Made by a program: the position numbers and the translations under genes. DNA of 64,000 nucleotides from Dipteronia dyeriana (lineage: Eukaryota; Streptophyta; Magnoliopsida; Sapindales; Sapindaceae). Below are positions 44,368 to 55,622 of the stretch, piece after piece. Location: contig CM065301.1 in NCBI GenBank assembly GCA_032871835.1, forward strand, positions 8,998,413-9,062,412, given 5' to 3'. The notes below the pieces were generated by a model. It saw only the letters and a program-made list of their open reading frames with translations. It did no database searches and was not told where the DNA came from. The stretch's first letter is position 1, and every line of letters begins with the position of its first letter.

Positions 44368-47300
44368 CTACGGACTGCTGAGGTTGCACGTAGAGTGATA
44401 TTCATCGTCTGAATTGTGGGCTCCATAAATTGAACAGGGCCACTTGTCTGCTGGGTCCTGAGAATCTTGGAGGAAGGACTCTGGGAAGGGATGGAGGCTC
44501 CTTGTGGGGTCTCTTGGGACGTCAGGAAGGATGAAGATGACGTCTGTGTAGTCATTGTTGACGGCACAAAGGAAATTGAGTAGGGGAACCTGTATGTTGG
44601 TACGGTACAGGCCTTCGTAGTCGAAGGAGGTGTCCCACTCGTAACAGATGTTGGTAGTCCACAGGAGCTGGGTTTGTGGGCTGATATTGTAAGGCCTGCT
44701 AAAGATCCAGATGCAGCAAACCTTTTCTGCCTGTTCAGGGTCCATCTTCCAGAGGTGATATTGGCCCATAAGCTTAGTGAGCTCAGACTGCCATGCATGT
44801 AAGGGCTTGAACCACTCTAGGAAGGTCTGGAGGTTGGATGGGCTAAGGCTTTGGACAAATCCATACAGGGCTTGGAGGGGGAAAACCACAGCGTGGTGGT
44901 GAAGGACAGACAGGCACCATAAGAACCATAATAACTGGTCGGAATAGTAGTAAAAAGGGGGGGAAATGAAGGGGTCAAGGAAAGGCCTTTTGGGGTTGGA
45001 TACTTGGTGGTGACAGCCTTGGTTGTTGACTTGGGCCAGATAAATAGGAAGGTAAGTGTTTGCAAAATCGAAGATTTGTTGGGGGGAAGGGGTCTGGCTT
45101 GAAGAAAGTGTTGCTGAGAATTCTGGGGGAAAACCAGGGAAAACAGGATCTGTTGGGGCTGTGGATGAGGATGCTTGAGGAGATACCATATAAATCAAAG
45201 GGATTGGTCCTGTACGAGAAAAGAGGTTGATGGGCTGGGGTCGTGACAGCATGTCTGGGATAATGTTGTGATGACCCTTTATGTGCTTGACTTAGAAGTC
45301 ATATATGGCGAACCAATCCTTTAGTCTAAGGAGCTGAGGGTTTGGCGGGAGCTTGTTACGGAATTCTAGGACTTTAGGGAAGGAGGAGTTGTCCATTTCG
45401 ACTGTAAAACTGGTGGTTCTGAGGTGGAAATCAAACTTTGAGATACCATTTTTTTCTGCAAGGATTTCTTTGTAAATGGTATGGTAATGCTTCTGGGATT
45501 CCTTGAACTGTCCACTAGCATGGCCGCAGTAATGTCGGCCGTTCGGGCTTTCTTCAATGAGTATAGCGCCCCAGAAATGGTCGCTGGCATCTGTTTGTAG
45601 GATGAGATGGCCAGAGGAGGGAATGTGCAGAGGAGGGGGACTCTGTGCAGCTCTTTTTAGGTGTGTGATTGCTTCAGTGTGGAGAGTATTCCATTGAGGT
45701 GGCTCCTTCTTGAGGAGTTTTGCTAGGCAGGTGGTGAAGCGACCAGCTTGTGGGATGAAGTCTCTGACATAGTTGACAATTCCCAGAAATTGTTGGAGCT
45801 GTTTTAAAGTGAGGTTGCAATCTGGAAAGTCAAGTAACTGGCTGGCAAGGTGAGGGTCGGGGGTATAGGCCCCATTTTTGATTTTCATGCCAAGAAATTC
45901 TACTTCTGAAACACCTATTGAGCTTTTCTTGTCGGACAACATGATTCCATGTTTTTGAAGAATCTGGTAAAACCTTTCTAGGAGCTGATTATGCGACTGC
46001 TTGTCGACAGAGAACAACAGAATGTCATCTATATATAGTAAGGCTGAGTTAAGCAGGGGTTGGAAAATTCTGGTAACGGCCTTTTGGAATAAGGAAGGTG
46101 CTGTTTTGAGTCCAAAGGGGAGAACGGTCCACTGGTAATGGGCATTGGGGAGGCAGAAAGCTGTTTTGGGCCTGTCTTGTGGATGGATACCTATTTGCCA
46201 GAAAGCTCCTTTTAAATCGAACTTGGAGAAAACTGTCGCGCCCGGTATGTGGGAAAATAAGGCATTGGGCCTGGGAACAGGAAACTTGTCATCTTGCAGA
46301 AAAAGATTGAGGGGCTTGTAGTCAATGACAAGCCTTTTCTTTCCTCTGGCCTTTTCCGATCTTTTTTCTACATAGAAGGCCTGGCAGGCCCATAGGGAAG
46401 ACGTGGGCTCAAGGAGGCCTTGGCTGAGGAGGGAATCACATTCTTCTGTTGCCATGGCGAGGTCAGAGGGGGACATTCCTGTGTGTGTAGCCCTTGTTGG
46501 GTTGATATCTTCATTAAGTTTGAAAGGGAGGCTTATGAAGAAATCCGGGTTTTTCCATAGTGGGTGAGGGTGGGTAAAATCCGTGTGACTGTTAGCAAAA
46601 AAAAGTTGGAGCCTTTTTTGTATTTCTTTGAAATCAGGATTTATGGTTGATAGCGGGAAAATTTTTGGGATGTCAATGAATGGTTTAAATTCTTTTTTAA
46701 ACCGAATGCCCTGAGGTAAGATCCTGATGGATCTAGCCTGGCTGTAAATGTCCCATCCGATGAGGATGTCCTTGTCGGGGAGGGGAGTTCCGATGATGTA
46801 GGTCCAAAAGGTGAAGGACGGGAAGAACTGCAGGCCAATTTTGTGTTTTGAGATTAAGTGGGTACTGAAAAGTTGGCCGTCTGCGGCAAGAAATTGGTTT
46901 TTCTCTTGCTTCCAGGCATCTGGAGGGAGGACATTGGGGTTCATCATGGAGGAGTGGGCTCCTGTGTCAAAATAGGCAATTACAGGAATTGGTTTGGAAT
47001 ATTTTGTGGGTATGATTTGGATTTTTACTTGTGGACCAGTAGTTTCTTTGTTTATGGCTTGGTAGGCTGCTGATGGGTAGTCTTGATCAGGGATGCTAGA
47101 GTCGTCTGAGTCATCTGAAGGGCTGGTGACGTCTGAGTCAAACACCATGAAAGAAGTCAGTTTGCTGACATATTTCTGTTCTAAAAAATAGGACTCAATG
47201 TCTGCATCTGAGGGGATTTCCTCCGCAACTTGTCTCAACTGCCTAATGAGTTTGGCCGATTTTGCTCTTTTGTTTGGACACTGCTTTGCGAAGTGTCCTT

Positions 47301-49116
47301 CTTGGCCGCAGGCAAAGCATTTATTTGACTTATTCCAGGACCTTCTGGCTTTCTTTCTGTAATACTTGTATTTTCTGGAACTTGGAAACCTTTTGGGGTT
47401 TCGCGCCTCGTGAGGTCTGTCTCTGTAAGGCATGTTTGCTTTGCAGTTGCAATGTTCATCCGAGTTGCATTTCAGATGGTAATCTGGAGGGAACTTACAG
47501 TGTCTGCTGTACTTCTTCCCTTCCTTTATCATCTTTGAAAAGACTCGCTGAGTAGCACAGAGCTTTTCTAAGGCAGTGTGGGTGAACATGTGATTTTCTC
47601 CTAAGGTAATTTCTCTGAGGCTCTTTCCTGAGAATTCTATTAACCTTTGGAGCTCTCCTTGAAGTTCTGACGGGAGAGAATTCAGATAGACCTGTCTTAG
47701 AGTTTCATCATTGACACCACCGAGAGCGTGGTATCTGAAAGACATGCGCCTATAGTGGAAGTCGATGTCTTCTTTGTTTAGAGAGCACACTGTCATTTCA
47801 AAGAACTCTTGCCTGGTCTGTTTGTAGAACTGGGAAACATCTCCGAGAAACTCTCTAAAGATGATTCTTGTTGCTATTGAGACCGATCCGCATCTGACCA
47901 GTTGTAATTGTCTGTATTCACCGAGAGCTTGATACCAGTCTTTGAGAGAACCGGTGAATCTGGAGACAAATTCCCGCAAGATAGTTTCAATGTTATCACC
48001 TCCTTTGGCAATCTGGAGGTCAAGCCAGGCACTCATTTCAGACATTCTTTTTCGCCATTGTCTGGGGGCGACTTCATCAAAGTTGAACCACGGACCATTA
48101 GTTGGTTTAGGGGAAGGGGTGGCTGTTTGTGCAGTGTCCCTTTGGTTTCGATTAGGTGGGTCATCAGTAACAGGACGAGGTGCTTCAGTGGTCTCTGATT
48201 CTGATGATGTAGTCATGGGACGGGCGGATGGCTGAGGGTCGGCTTGGGTGGATGGCTGAGGGTCGGCCCTTGTAGCTAGGAAAACATGAGACAGATCATC
48301 AGGGTCTGAACCGTTAGAGGAATCCGGGGTCTGGTCAGAGTGATAGGTTTCCCAAGAAGAGGTGGAAGAAGGTTCCGAGGTTTCTGTTTCGGACGTGGAG
48401 GAATCTGGGGAATAATGGTGGTGGGAAGATGCATAAAAAGCTTGTTTTCGATGGTCCGATGGAGGGTAATGAGGAGAATGTGTCTTCTTCTTCTGGGAAG
48501 TTTTCTTTTCCTTACTAGTTGATGGTTTTTCTGTAGGTAAGGGTGGATATTTCCGGAAAAGGTCTCCGGTTGATTTGAAAAACTGTGAGTGATCAGGAGG
48601 TCTCAACGGAGGAGGGGGTGTTTGTGTTGGGAAAACCAAAGCCGGTGAGTAAGGATGAGGGCTAGGAATGTATGGAGAGCTGACAAAATGGTCTCTGGTT
48701 ATTTGATCTAACTGGTCTTTTAGCCGTCTGATTTCTCTTTCTTTGTTATCAAACTCAGGGCCAAAATATCCTTGGCTAATGTACTGATGTAAATCAGTAT
48801 CTAGCCTGGCAACTCTTGCCTGTAAGTCCGTGTACATATTTCGCAAAGTGGAATCTAGATGCTGCAGCTGCTGGTCTTGTTGGGAGACTTGGTGTGAGAC
48901 CTTGTCTATCTTTTGGTCGATAGAGTGGAGCACCCTGTTTTGAACTGAAGCATTGCAGGTGTGCCAGTTGAGGACTTGTTCAGCCTGGGAAGGCTGTTTG
49001 TGAGATCCGTCAGGCAGGACTTCTGCTGACTGAATGAAGGGCCTGGAGTACAGGTTCCTATCAGGATTCGATAATGAATCCAGAGGAGGAAAATCCTTGT
49101 CATAGCTGGAGGCCAT
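44368..49116 (-). pseudogene. Pararetroviral polyprotein (coat, protease, RT, RNase H), left copy
   Basis: On the minus strand from ATG 49116 (MASSYDKDFPPLDSLSNPDR) one frame runs to a TAA at 45292-45294 and continues open to 44368. An N-terminal coiled coil is near residues 55-130. The Pro/Ser-rich and coat-like region follows. Then come a zinc knuckle CFACGQEGHFAKQC (~600), protease AYFDTGAHSSMMN (~714), RT with RLVIDYKPLN (~928) and YIDDILLF (~1023), and RNase H LQTDASDHFWGA (~1172). The TAA falls shortly after RNase H, where the other copy has Ser. About 290 further residues follow that I cannot assign; they end in a Cys/His cluster that has lost one Cys (CSIYGAHN). These proteins would package and reverse-transcribe the viral genome. 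Broken by one nonsense codon. Confidence 0.88.
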
Positions 49117-49146
49117 GTAGCATGGGATCGGTGCCGGGGTAATTTC

Positions 49147-50249
49147 TTAATCCCGGAGCAATCCTTCTTTTCTAAGGATTTGGAGCGCCCTTTCGTATAT
49201 GGGAAGAGGCTTGTTCTTTATCGGTTTGAGTCCGATCCAAGAACTGTGAGGGTCTTCAGGTTTTCTGTAGGAAGCAATGGGTTTGCAGGAGCTCCTTTTT
49301 TGTTTGTGGCAGGACCTGCATTCACAATCATCGTCACACATGCCTGGGTCTACGTCCTAGATAAAATGCCCGTTGACTTTGTCAGTGTAGACAGGCGTTC
49401 CATCGGCTTCAAAGTGATGGATGGGGATTTCCTGTTCCGTGGTGACTGGTCGGATTGTCAGGATTTGAAAAACAGGATGAGCACTGGCGGGTGCTTCTGT
49501 GATAGGGGGTTTGCTTCTGGGGTGCTAATTTGTTCGTATGTGGTCTGGATTGAGCCATCTGCCAATTTCGTGAACTTTGTCTCTGCTGCCACAACTGGTG
49601 TGGTGTTTTGAAAAGTTTTCTCATAGTTGGTTATCCAGTTCAGAGGCATGATCTCTGTGAGCTTTTCTCTGGGCAGTTGTTTGGGAATCTGGATGATGGT
49701 GGGGACTTCATCTTCTCTTTCAGCTTTGATGAAGATGGTATCTCCAGAGTGTCCAGGGATGGGAAGATCTAGAGCATGATCTTGGAGTCTGTAAGCTATC
49801 TGATGATGAAGGGTTGCCATGTAGGAATTCGGCATCATCGGTGCTCCTATGATCTGTAATTGGATTTTAAGACAGTTGTGCAGATTTAGATCTCTGAGAG
49901 GTACGTTGAAGTTCGGATAATAGGTGAGTAAGATGCTTCCTGCATGAAACGTGGAGAGGCACGTGCCAATGACTGCATGCTCATACTGTTTGTAGATGGT
50001 ATTGAGCAGGGCAATCCGGGCCGTGACCGGCAATCCTTTCCTGCCATGCAAGGTAAGGATTATTCTGATGGCTCCGATGTGCAGGTGGGAATATCCTTCT
50101 CGGATCCACTGTTCAATAAGTGGTTGGCCAATTTCTAGGTCAACATATTGTTCAGTAGATGAGGCAGGAATTAGGCAGTTGTCCAGGGCAGTAGACTGGA
50201 CGTACTCTTTCACTGGAGGAGAGCGGTGTTGGACCAGAGCAGTAACCCG
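49147..50249 (-). pseudogene. Viral movement protein, left copy, truncated and frameshifted
   Basis: Minus-strand frame from the inversion junction at 50249. It lacks about the first 60-65 residues seen in the other copy. The 30K-type core is present (IILTLHGRKGLPVTARIALL; YYPNFNVPLRDLNLHNCLK). A one-base loss in a C-run at about 49509-49514 shifts the frame and a TAG at about 49359-49361 follows. The C-terminal tail (CDDDCECRSCHKQKRSSCKP to the stop at 49147) is present only in this copy. Movement proteins enlarge plasmodesmata so virus can pass between cells. It lies directly upstream of the polyprotein with about 30 bases between. Confidence 0.83.
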
Positions 50250-50250
50250 C
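50247..50250. other. Head-to-head junction of the two viral copies
   Basis: Left of 50246 the sequence matches the movement protein gene in reverse. Right of 50249 it matches the polyprotein gene near codon 55, forward. At most two or three bases are shared, so the join is by microhomology or blunt ends. A chimeric open frame (49996-50928) crosses it and is an artefact. Confidence 0.85.
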
Positions 50251-53200
50251 AATGCTTCAGTTCAAAACAGGGTGCTCCACTCTATCGACCAAAAGATAGA
50301 CAAGGTCTCACACCAAGTCTCCCAACAAGACCACCAGCTGCAGCATCTAGATTCCACTTTGCGAAATATGTACACGGACTTACAGGCAAGAGTTGCTAGG
50401 CTAGATACTGATTTACATCAGTACATTAGCCAAGGATATTTTGGCCCTGAGTTTGATAACAAAGAAAGAGAAATCAGACGGCTAAAAGACCAGTTAGATC
50501 AAATAACCAGAGACCATTTTGTCAGCTCTCCATACATTCCTAGCCCTCATCCTTACTCACCGGCTTTGGTTTTCCCAACACAAACACCCCCTCCTCCGTT
50601 GAGACCTCCTGATCACTCACAGTTTTTCAAATCAACCGGAGACCTTTTCCGGAAATATCCACCCTTACCTACAGAAAAACCATCAACTAGTAAGGAAAAG
50701 AAAACTTCCCAGAAGAAGAAGACACATTCTCCTCATTATCCTCCATCGGACCATCGAAAACAAGCTTTTTATGCATCTTCCCGCCACCATTATTCCCATA
50801 TTCCTCCTCGTCCGAAACAGAAACCTCGGAACCTTCTTCCACCTCTTCTTGGGAAACCTATCACTCTGACCAGACCCCGGATTCCTCTAACGGTTCAGAC
50901 CATGATGACCTGTCTCATGTTTTCCTAGCTACAAGGGCCGACCCTCAGCCATCCACCCAAGCCGACCCTCAGCCATACGCCCGTCCCATGACTACATCAT
51001 CAGAATCAGAGACCACTGAAGCACCTCGTCCTGTTACTGATGACCCACCTAATCGAAACCAAAGGGACACTGCACAAACATCCACCCCTTCCTCTAAACC
51101 AACTAATGGTCTGTGGTTCAACTTTGATAAAGTCGCCCCCAGACAATGGCGAAAAAGAATGTCTGAAATGAGTGCCTGGCTTGACCTCCAGATTGCCAAA
51201 GGAGGTGATAACGTTGAAACTATCTTGCGGGAATTTGTCTCCAGATTCACCGGTTCTCTCAGAGACTGGTATCAAGCTCTCGGTGAATACAGACAATTAC
51301 AACTGGTCAGATGCGGATCGGTCTCAATAGCAACAGGAATCATCTTTAGAGAGTTTCTCGGAGATGTTTCCCAGTTCTACAAACAGACCAGGCAAGAGTT
51401 CTTTGAAATGACAGTGTGCTCTCTAAACAAAGAAGACATCGACTTCCACTATAGGCGCATGTCTTTCAGATACCACGCTCTCGGTGGTGTCAATGATGAA
51501 ACTCTAAGACAGGTCTATCTGAATTCTCTCCCATCAGAACTTCAAAGAGAGCTCCAAAGGTTAATAGAATTCTCAGGAAAGATCCTCAAAGAAATTACCT
51601 TAGGAGAAATTCACATGTTCACCCACACTGCCTTAGAAAAGCTCTGTGCTACTCAACGAGTCTTTTCAAAGATGATAAAGGAAGGGAAGAAGTACAGCAG
51701 ACACTGTAAGTTCCCTCCAGATTACCATCTGAAATGCAACTCGGATGAACATTGCAACTGCAAAGCAAAAATGCCTTACAGAGACAAACCTCACGAGGCG
51801 CGAAACCCCAAAAGGTTTCCAAGTTCCAGAAAATACAAGTATTACAGAAAGAAAGCCAGAAGGTCCTGGAATAAGTCAAATAAATGCTTTGCCTGCGGCC
51901 AAGAAGGGCACTTTGCAAAGCAGTGTCCAAACAAAAGAGCAAAATCGGCCAAACTCATTAGGCAGTTGAGACAAGTTGCGGAGGAAATCCCCTCAGATGC
52001 AGACATTGAGTCCTATTTTTCAGAACAGGAAGATGTCAGCAAACTGACTTCTTTCATGGTGTTCGACTCAGACGTCACCAGCCCTTCAGATGACTCAGAC
52101 GTCACCAGCCCTTCAGATGACTCAGACGACTCTAGCATCCCTGATCAAGACTACCCATCAGCAGCCTACCAAGCCATAAACAAAGAAACTACTGGTCCAC
52201 AAGTAAAAATCCAAATCATACCCACAAAATATTCCAAACCAATTCCTGTAATTGCCTATTTGGACACAGGAGCCCACTCCTCCATGATGAACCCCAATGT
52301 CCTCCCTCCAGATGCCTGGAAGCAAGAGAAAAACCAATTTCTTACCGCAGACAGCCAACTTTTCAGTACCCACTTAATCTCAAAACACAAAATTGGCCTG
52401 CAGTTCTTCCCGTCCTTCACCTTTTGGACCTACATCATCGGAACTCCCCTCCCCGACAAGGACATCCTCATCGGATGGGACATTTACAGCCAGGCTAGAT
52501 CCATCAGGATCTTACCTCAGGGCATTCGGTTTAAAAAAGAATTTAAACCATTCATTGACATCCCAAAAATTTTCCCGCTATCAACCATAAATCCTAATTT
52601 CAAAGAAATACAAAAAAGGCTCCAACTTTTTTTTGCTAACAGTCACACGGATTTTACCCACCCTCACCCACTATGGAAAAACCTGGATTTCTTCATAAGC
52701 CTCCCTTTCAAACTTAATGAAGATATCAACCCAACAAGGGCTACACACACAGGAATGTCCCCCTCTGACCTCGCCATGGCAACAGAAGAATGTGATTCCC
52801 TCCTCAGCCAAGGCCTCATTGAGCCCATGTCTTCCCCATGGGCCTGCCAGGCCTTCTATGTAGAAAAAAGATCGGAAAAGGCCAGAGGAAAGAAAAGGCT
52901 TGTCATTGACTACAAGCCCCTCAATCTTTTTCAGCAAGATGACAAGTTTCCTGTTCCCAGGCCCAATGCCTTATTTTCCCACATACCGGGCGCGACAGTT
53001 TTCTCCAAGTTCGATTTAAAAGGAGCTTTCTGGCAAATAGGTATCCATCCACAAGACAGGCCCAAAACAGCTTTCTGCCTCCCCAATGCCCATTACCAGT
53101 GGACCGTTCTCCCCTTTGGACTCAAAACAGCACCTTCCCTGTTCCAAAAGGCCTTTACCAGAATTTTCCAACCCCTGCTTAACTCAGCCTTACTATATAT

Positions 53201-54863
53201 AGATGACATTCTGTTGTTCTCTGTCGACAAGCAGTCGCATAATCAGCTCCTAGAAAGGTTTCACCAGATTCTTCAAAAACATGGAATCATGTTGTCCGAC
53301 AAGAAAAGCTCAATAGGTGTTTCAGAAGTAGAATTTCTTGGCATGAAAATCAAAAATGGGGCCTATACCCCCGGCCCTCACCTTGCCAGCCAGTTACTTG
53401 ACTTTCCAGATTGCAACCTCACTTTAAAACAGCTCCAACAATTTCTGGGAATTGTCAACTATGTCAGAGACTTCATCCCACAAGCTGGTCGCTTCACCAC
53501 CTGCCTAGCAAAACTCCTCAAGAAGGAGCCACCTCAATGGAATACTCTCCACACTGAAGCAATCACACACCTAAAAAGAGCTGCACAGAGTCCCCCTCCT
53601 CTGCACATTCCCTCCTCTGGCCATCTCATCCTACAAACAGATGCCAGCGACCATTTCTGGGGAGCTATACTCATTGAAGAAAGCCCGAACGGCCGACATT
53701 ACTGCGGCCATGCTAGTGGACAGTTCAAGGAATCCCAGAAGCATTACTATACCATTTACAAAGAAATCCTTACAGAAAAAAATGGTATCTCAAAGTTTGA
53801 TTTCCACCTCAGAACCACCAGTTTTACAGTCGAAATGGACAACTCCTCTTTCCCTAAAGTCCTAGAATTCCGTAACAAGCTCCCGCCAAACCCTCAGCTC
53901 CTTAGACTAAAGGATTGGTTCGCCAGATATGACTTCTCAGTCAAGCACATAAAGGGTCATCACAACATTATCCCAGACATGCTATCACGACCCCAGCCCA
54001 TCAACCTCTTTTCTCGTACAGGACCAATCCCTTTGATTTATATGGTATCTCCTCAAGCATCCTCATCCACAGCCCCAACAGATCCTGTTTTCCCTGGTTT
54101 TCCCCTAGAATTGTCAACAACACTTTCTTCAAGCCAGACCCCTTCCCCCCAACAAATCTTCGATTTTGCGAACACTTACCTTCCTATTTATCTGGCCCAA
54201 GTCAACAACCAAGGCTGTCACCACCAAGTATCCAACCCCAAAAGGCCTTTCCTTGACCCCTTCATTTCCCCCCCTTTTTACTACTATTCCGACCAGTTAT
54301 TATGGTTCTTATGGTGCCTGTCTGTCCTTCACTACCACGATGTGGTTTTCCCCCTTCAAGCCCTGTATGGCTTTGTCCAAAGCCCTAGCCTATCCAACCT
54401 CCAGACCTTCCTAGAGTGGTTCAAGCCCTTACATGCATGGCAGTCCGAGCTCACTAAGCTTATGGGCCAATATCACCTCTGGAAGATGGACCCTGAACAG
54501 GCAGAAAAGGTTTGTTGCATCTGGATCTTTAGCAGGCCTTACAATATCAGCCCACAAACCCAGCTCCTGTGGACTACCAACATCTGTTACGAGTGGGACA
54601 CCTCCTTCGACTACGAAGGCCTGTACCGTACCAACATACAGGTTCCCCTACTCAATTTCCTTTGTGACGTCAACAATGACTATACAGACGTCATCTTCAT
54701 CCTTCCTGACGTCCCAAGAGACCCCACAAGGAGCCTCCATCCCTTCCCAGAGTCCTTCCTCCAAGATTCTCAGGACCCAGCAGACACGTGGCCCTGTTCA
54801 ATTTGTGGAGCCCACAATTCAGACGATGAATATCACTCCACGTGCAACCTCAGCAGTCCGTAG
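50250..54863 (+). pseudogene. Pararetroviral polyprotein, right copy, 5'-truncated
   Basis: Begins inside the coiled-coil segment (ASVQNRVLHSIDQKIDKVSH) without the first ~54 residues. One base is missing at about 50794-50798 compared with the left copy, which shifts the frame. From 50988 to the stop at 54861-54863 the frame is open for 1291 residues: zinc knuckle near 51889-51930, protease AYLDTGAHSSMMN near 52254, RT with FDLKGAFWQIGIHPQDRP and YIDDILLF near 53200, RNase H LQTDASDHFWGA near 53632, then a ~300-residue tail ending CSICGAHNSDDEYHSTC. A 27-base duplication in an Asp/Ser-rich stretch (52071-52124) is absent from the left copy. Truncation and frameshift make the copy defective. 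Confidence 0.87.
52071..52124 (+). repeat. 27-bp tandem duplication in the right viral polyprotein
   Basis: Encodes SDVTSPSDD twice in a row. The left copy has the unit once. It is in frame and so did not break the reading frame. Confidence 0.9.
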
Positions 54864-55435
54864 CTTTGCCCCTGTTGTATCGCTCTCAGACTGTTATTTT
54901 CCCTGCTTTATTTTGTCGACCACTTTGTCGCTTTGGTTTTGCTTTCCAGCTGTTTGCTTTTATCAGCTGCTCTTATCCTTGTAAAATATCTCAGACTGAT
55001 CCTTATCTCTTGTTCCAGAGATTAATCAGTGATGTCCAGCTCTTCTCTATAAAAGAGAAAGATTTGCCTCTTTGTAAAATAAAACAAAAGGAAATAAAAG
55101 AGGATTATGTTTTCTATGTCTAGCTAAACAGTTTCTCTCTCTCCCAATCTTCGACTGACTCTGTGTCTGAAACTATGGTTCTCCAAGGTCCCAGTATGCT
55201 CTATGCTTGCCTTTTATGAGGATCCTGCATATCAGAACAGATCCTGTATACTAGTTTGGTATATCGGCTGGACACCCTGGACACATCCGGAACCAGTATG
55301 TTTGCTGGCTAGGATGAACTCAGGTTTAACAAAGCCACGTACTGACTAGCTTGGCCTGTTGATCTCCATCCATCTCTGTTAGTGTCTGACCGGAACAGTA
55401 CCCTGTAAGGCCGAAGGATGGCCGCCAGTGGGGAA

Positions 55436-55516
55436 AAACCCGGGTTTTGGTTTCTTTCTGTGAGATGGTAGTGGAGAAACCCGGGTTTTGGTTCTTTCTG
55501 TGAGATGGTAGTGGAG
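55436..55516 (+). repeat. Tandem 41/40-bp repeat in the viral leader
   Basis: Two units, 55436-55476 and 55477-55516, starting AAACCCGGGTTTTGGTT and ending GATGGTAGTGGAG. They differ by one T in a run. Each includes the palindrome AAACCCGGGTTT. They lie just upstream of the primer binding site. Confidence 0.9.
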
Positions 55517-55529
55517 CTCTAACCCCTAA

Positions 55530-55542
55530 TGGTATCAGAGCC
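55530..55542 (+). promoter_or_regulatory. Viral primer binding site (initiator tRNA-Met)
   Basis: TGGTATCAGAGCC, an exact match to the usual plant initiator tRNA-Met primer complement, 81 bases before the movement protein ATG. The left viral copy has no equivalent. Confidence 0.9.
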
Positions 55543-55622
55543 TTAGTCTGTTTCTCTCTGACGTGAAGAATCATATGATTAGATACAAAAGTTAGAAGAA
55601 GAGAGGGAGAATTCTCAAAAAT

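Larger units (their letters stand above)
54864..55622 (+). promoter_or_regulatory. Viral intergenic region and leader, right copy
   Basis: Lies between the polyprotein stop and the movement protein ATG. TATAAAAG is at 55048-55055 and AATAAA at 55093-55098, the closely spaced promoter/polyA arrangement expected for a pararetrovirus that makes a terminally redundant RNA. The primer site follows at 55530. The left copy has the homologous region only as far as about 55403. Confidence 0.8.

Noticed and set aside
46858..49611. Several plus-strand frames opposite the left viral polyprotein and movement protein
   Set aside because: Shadows of the minus-strand genes, mirrored by equivalent minus-strand shadows in the right copy.
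49996..50928. Long open frame crossing the viral junction
   Set aside because: It fuses the antisense of the movement protein to the polyprotein N-terminus and exists only because of the inversion.
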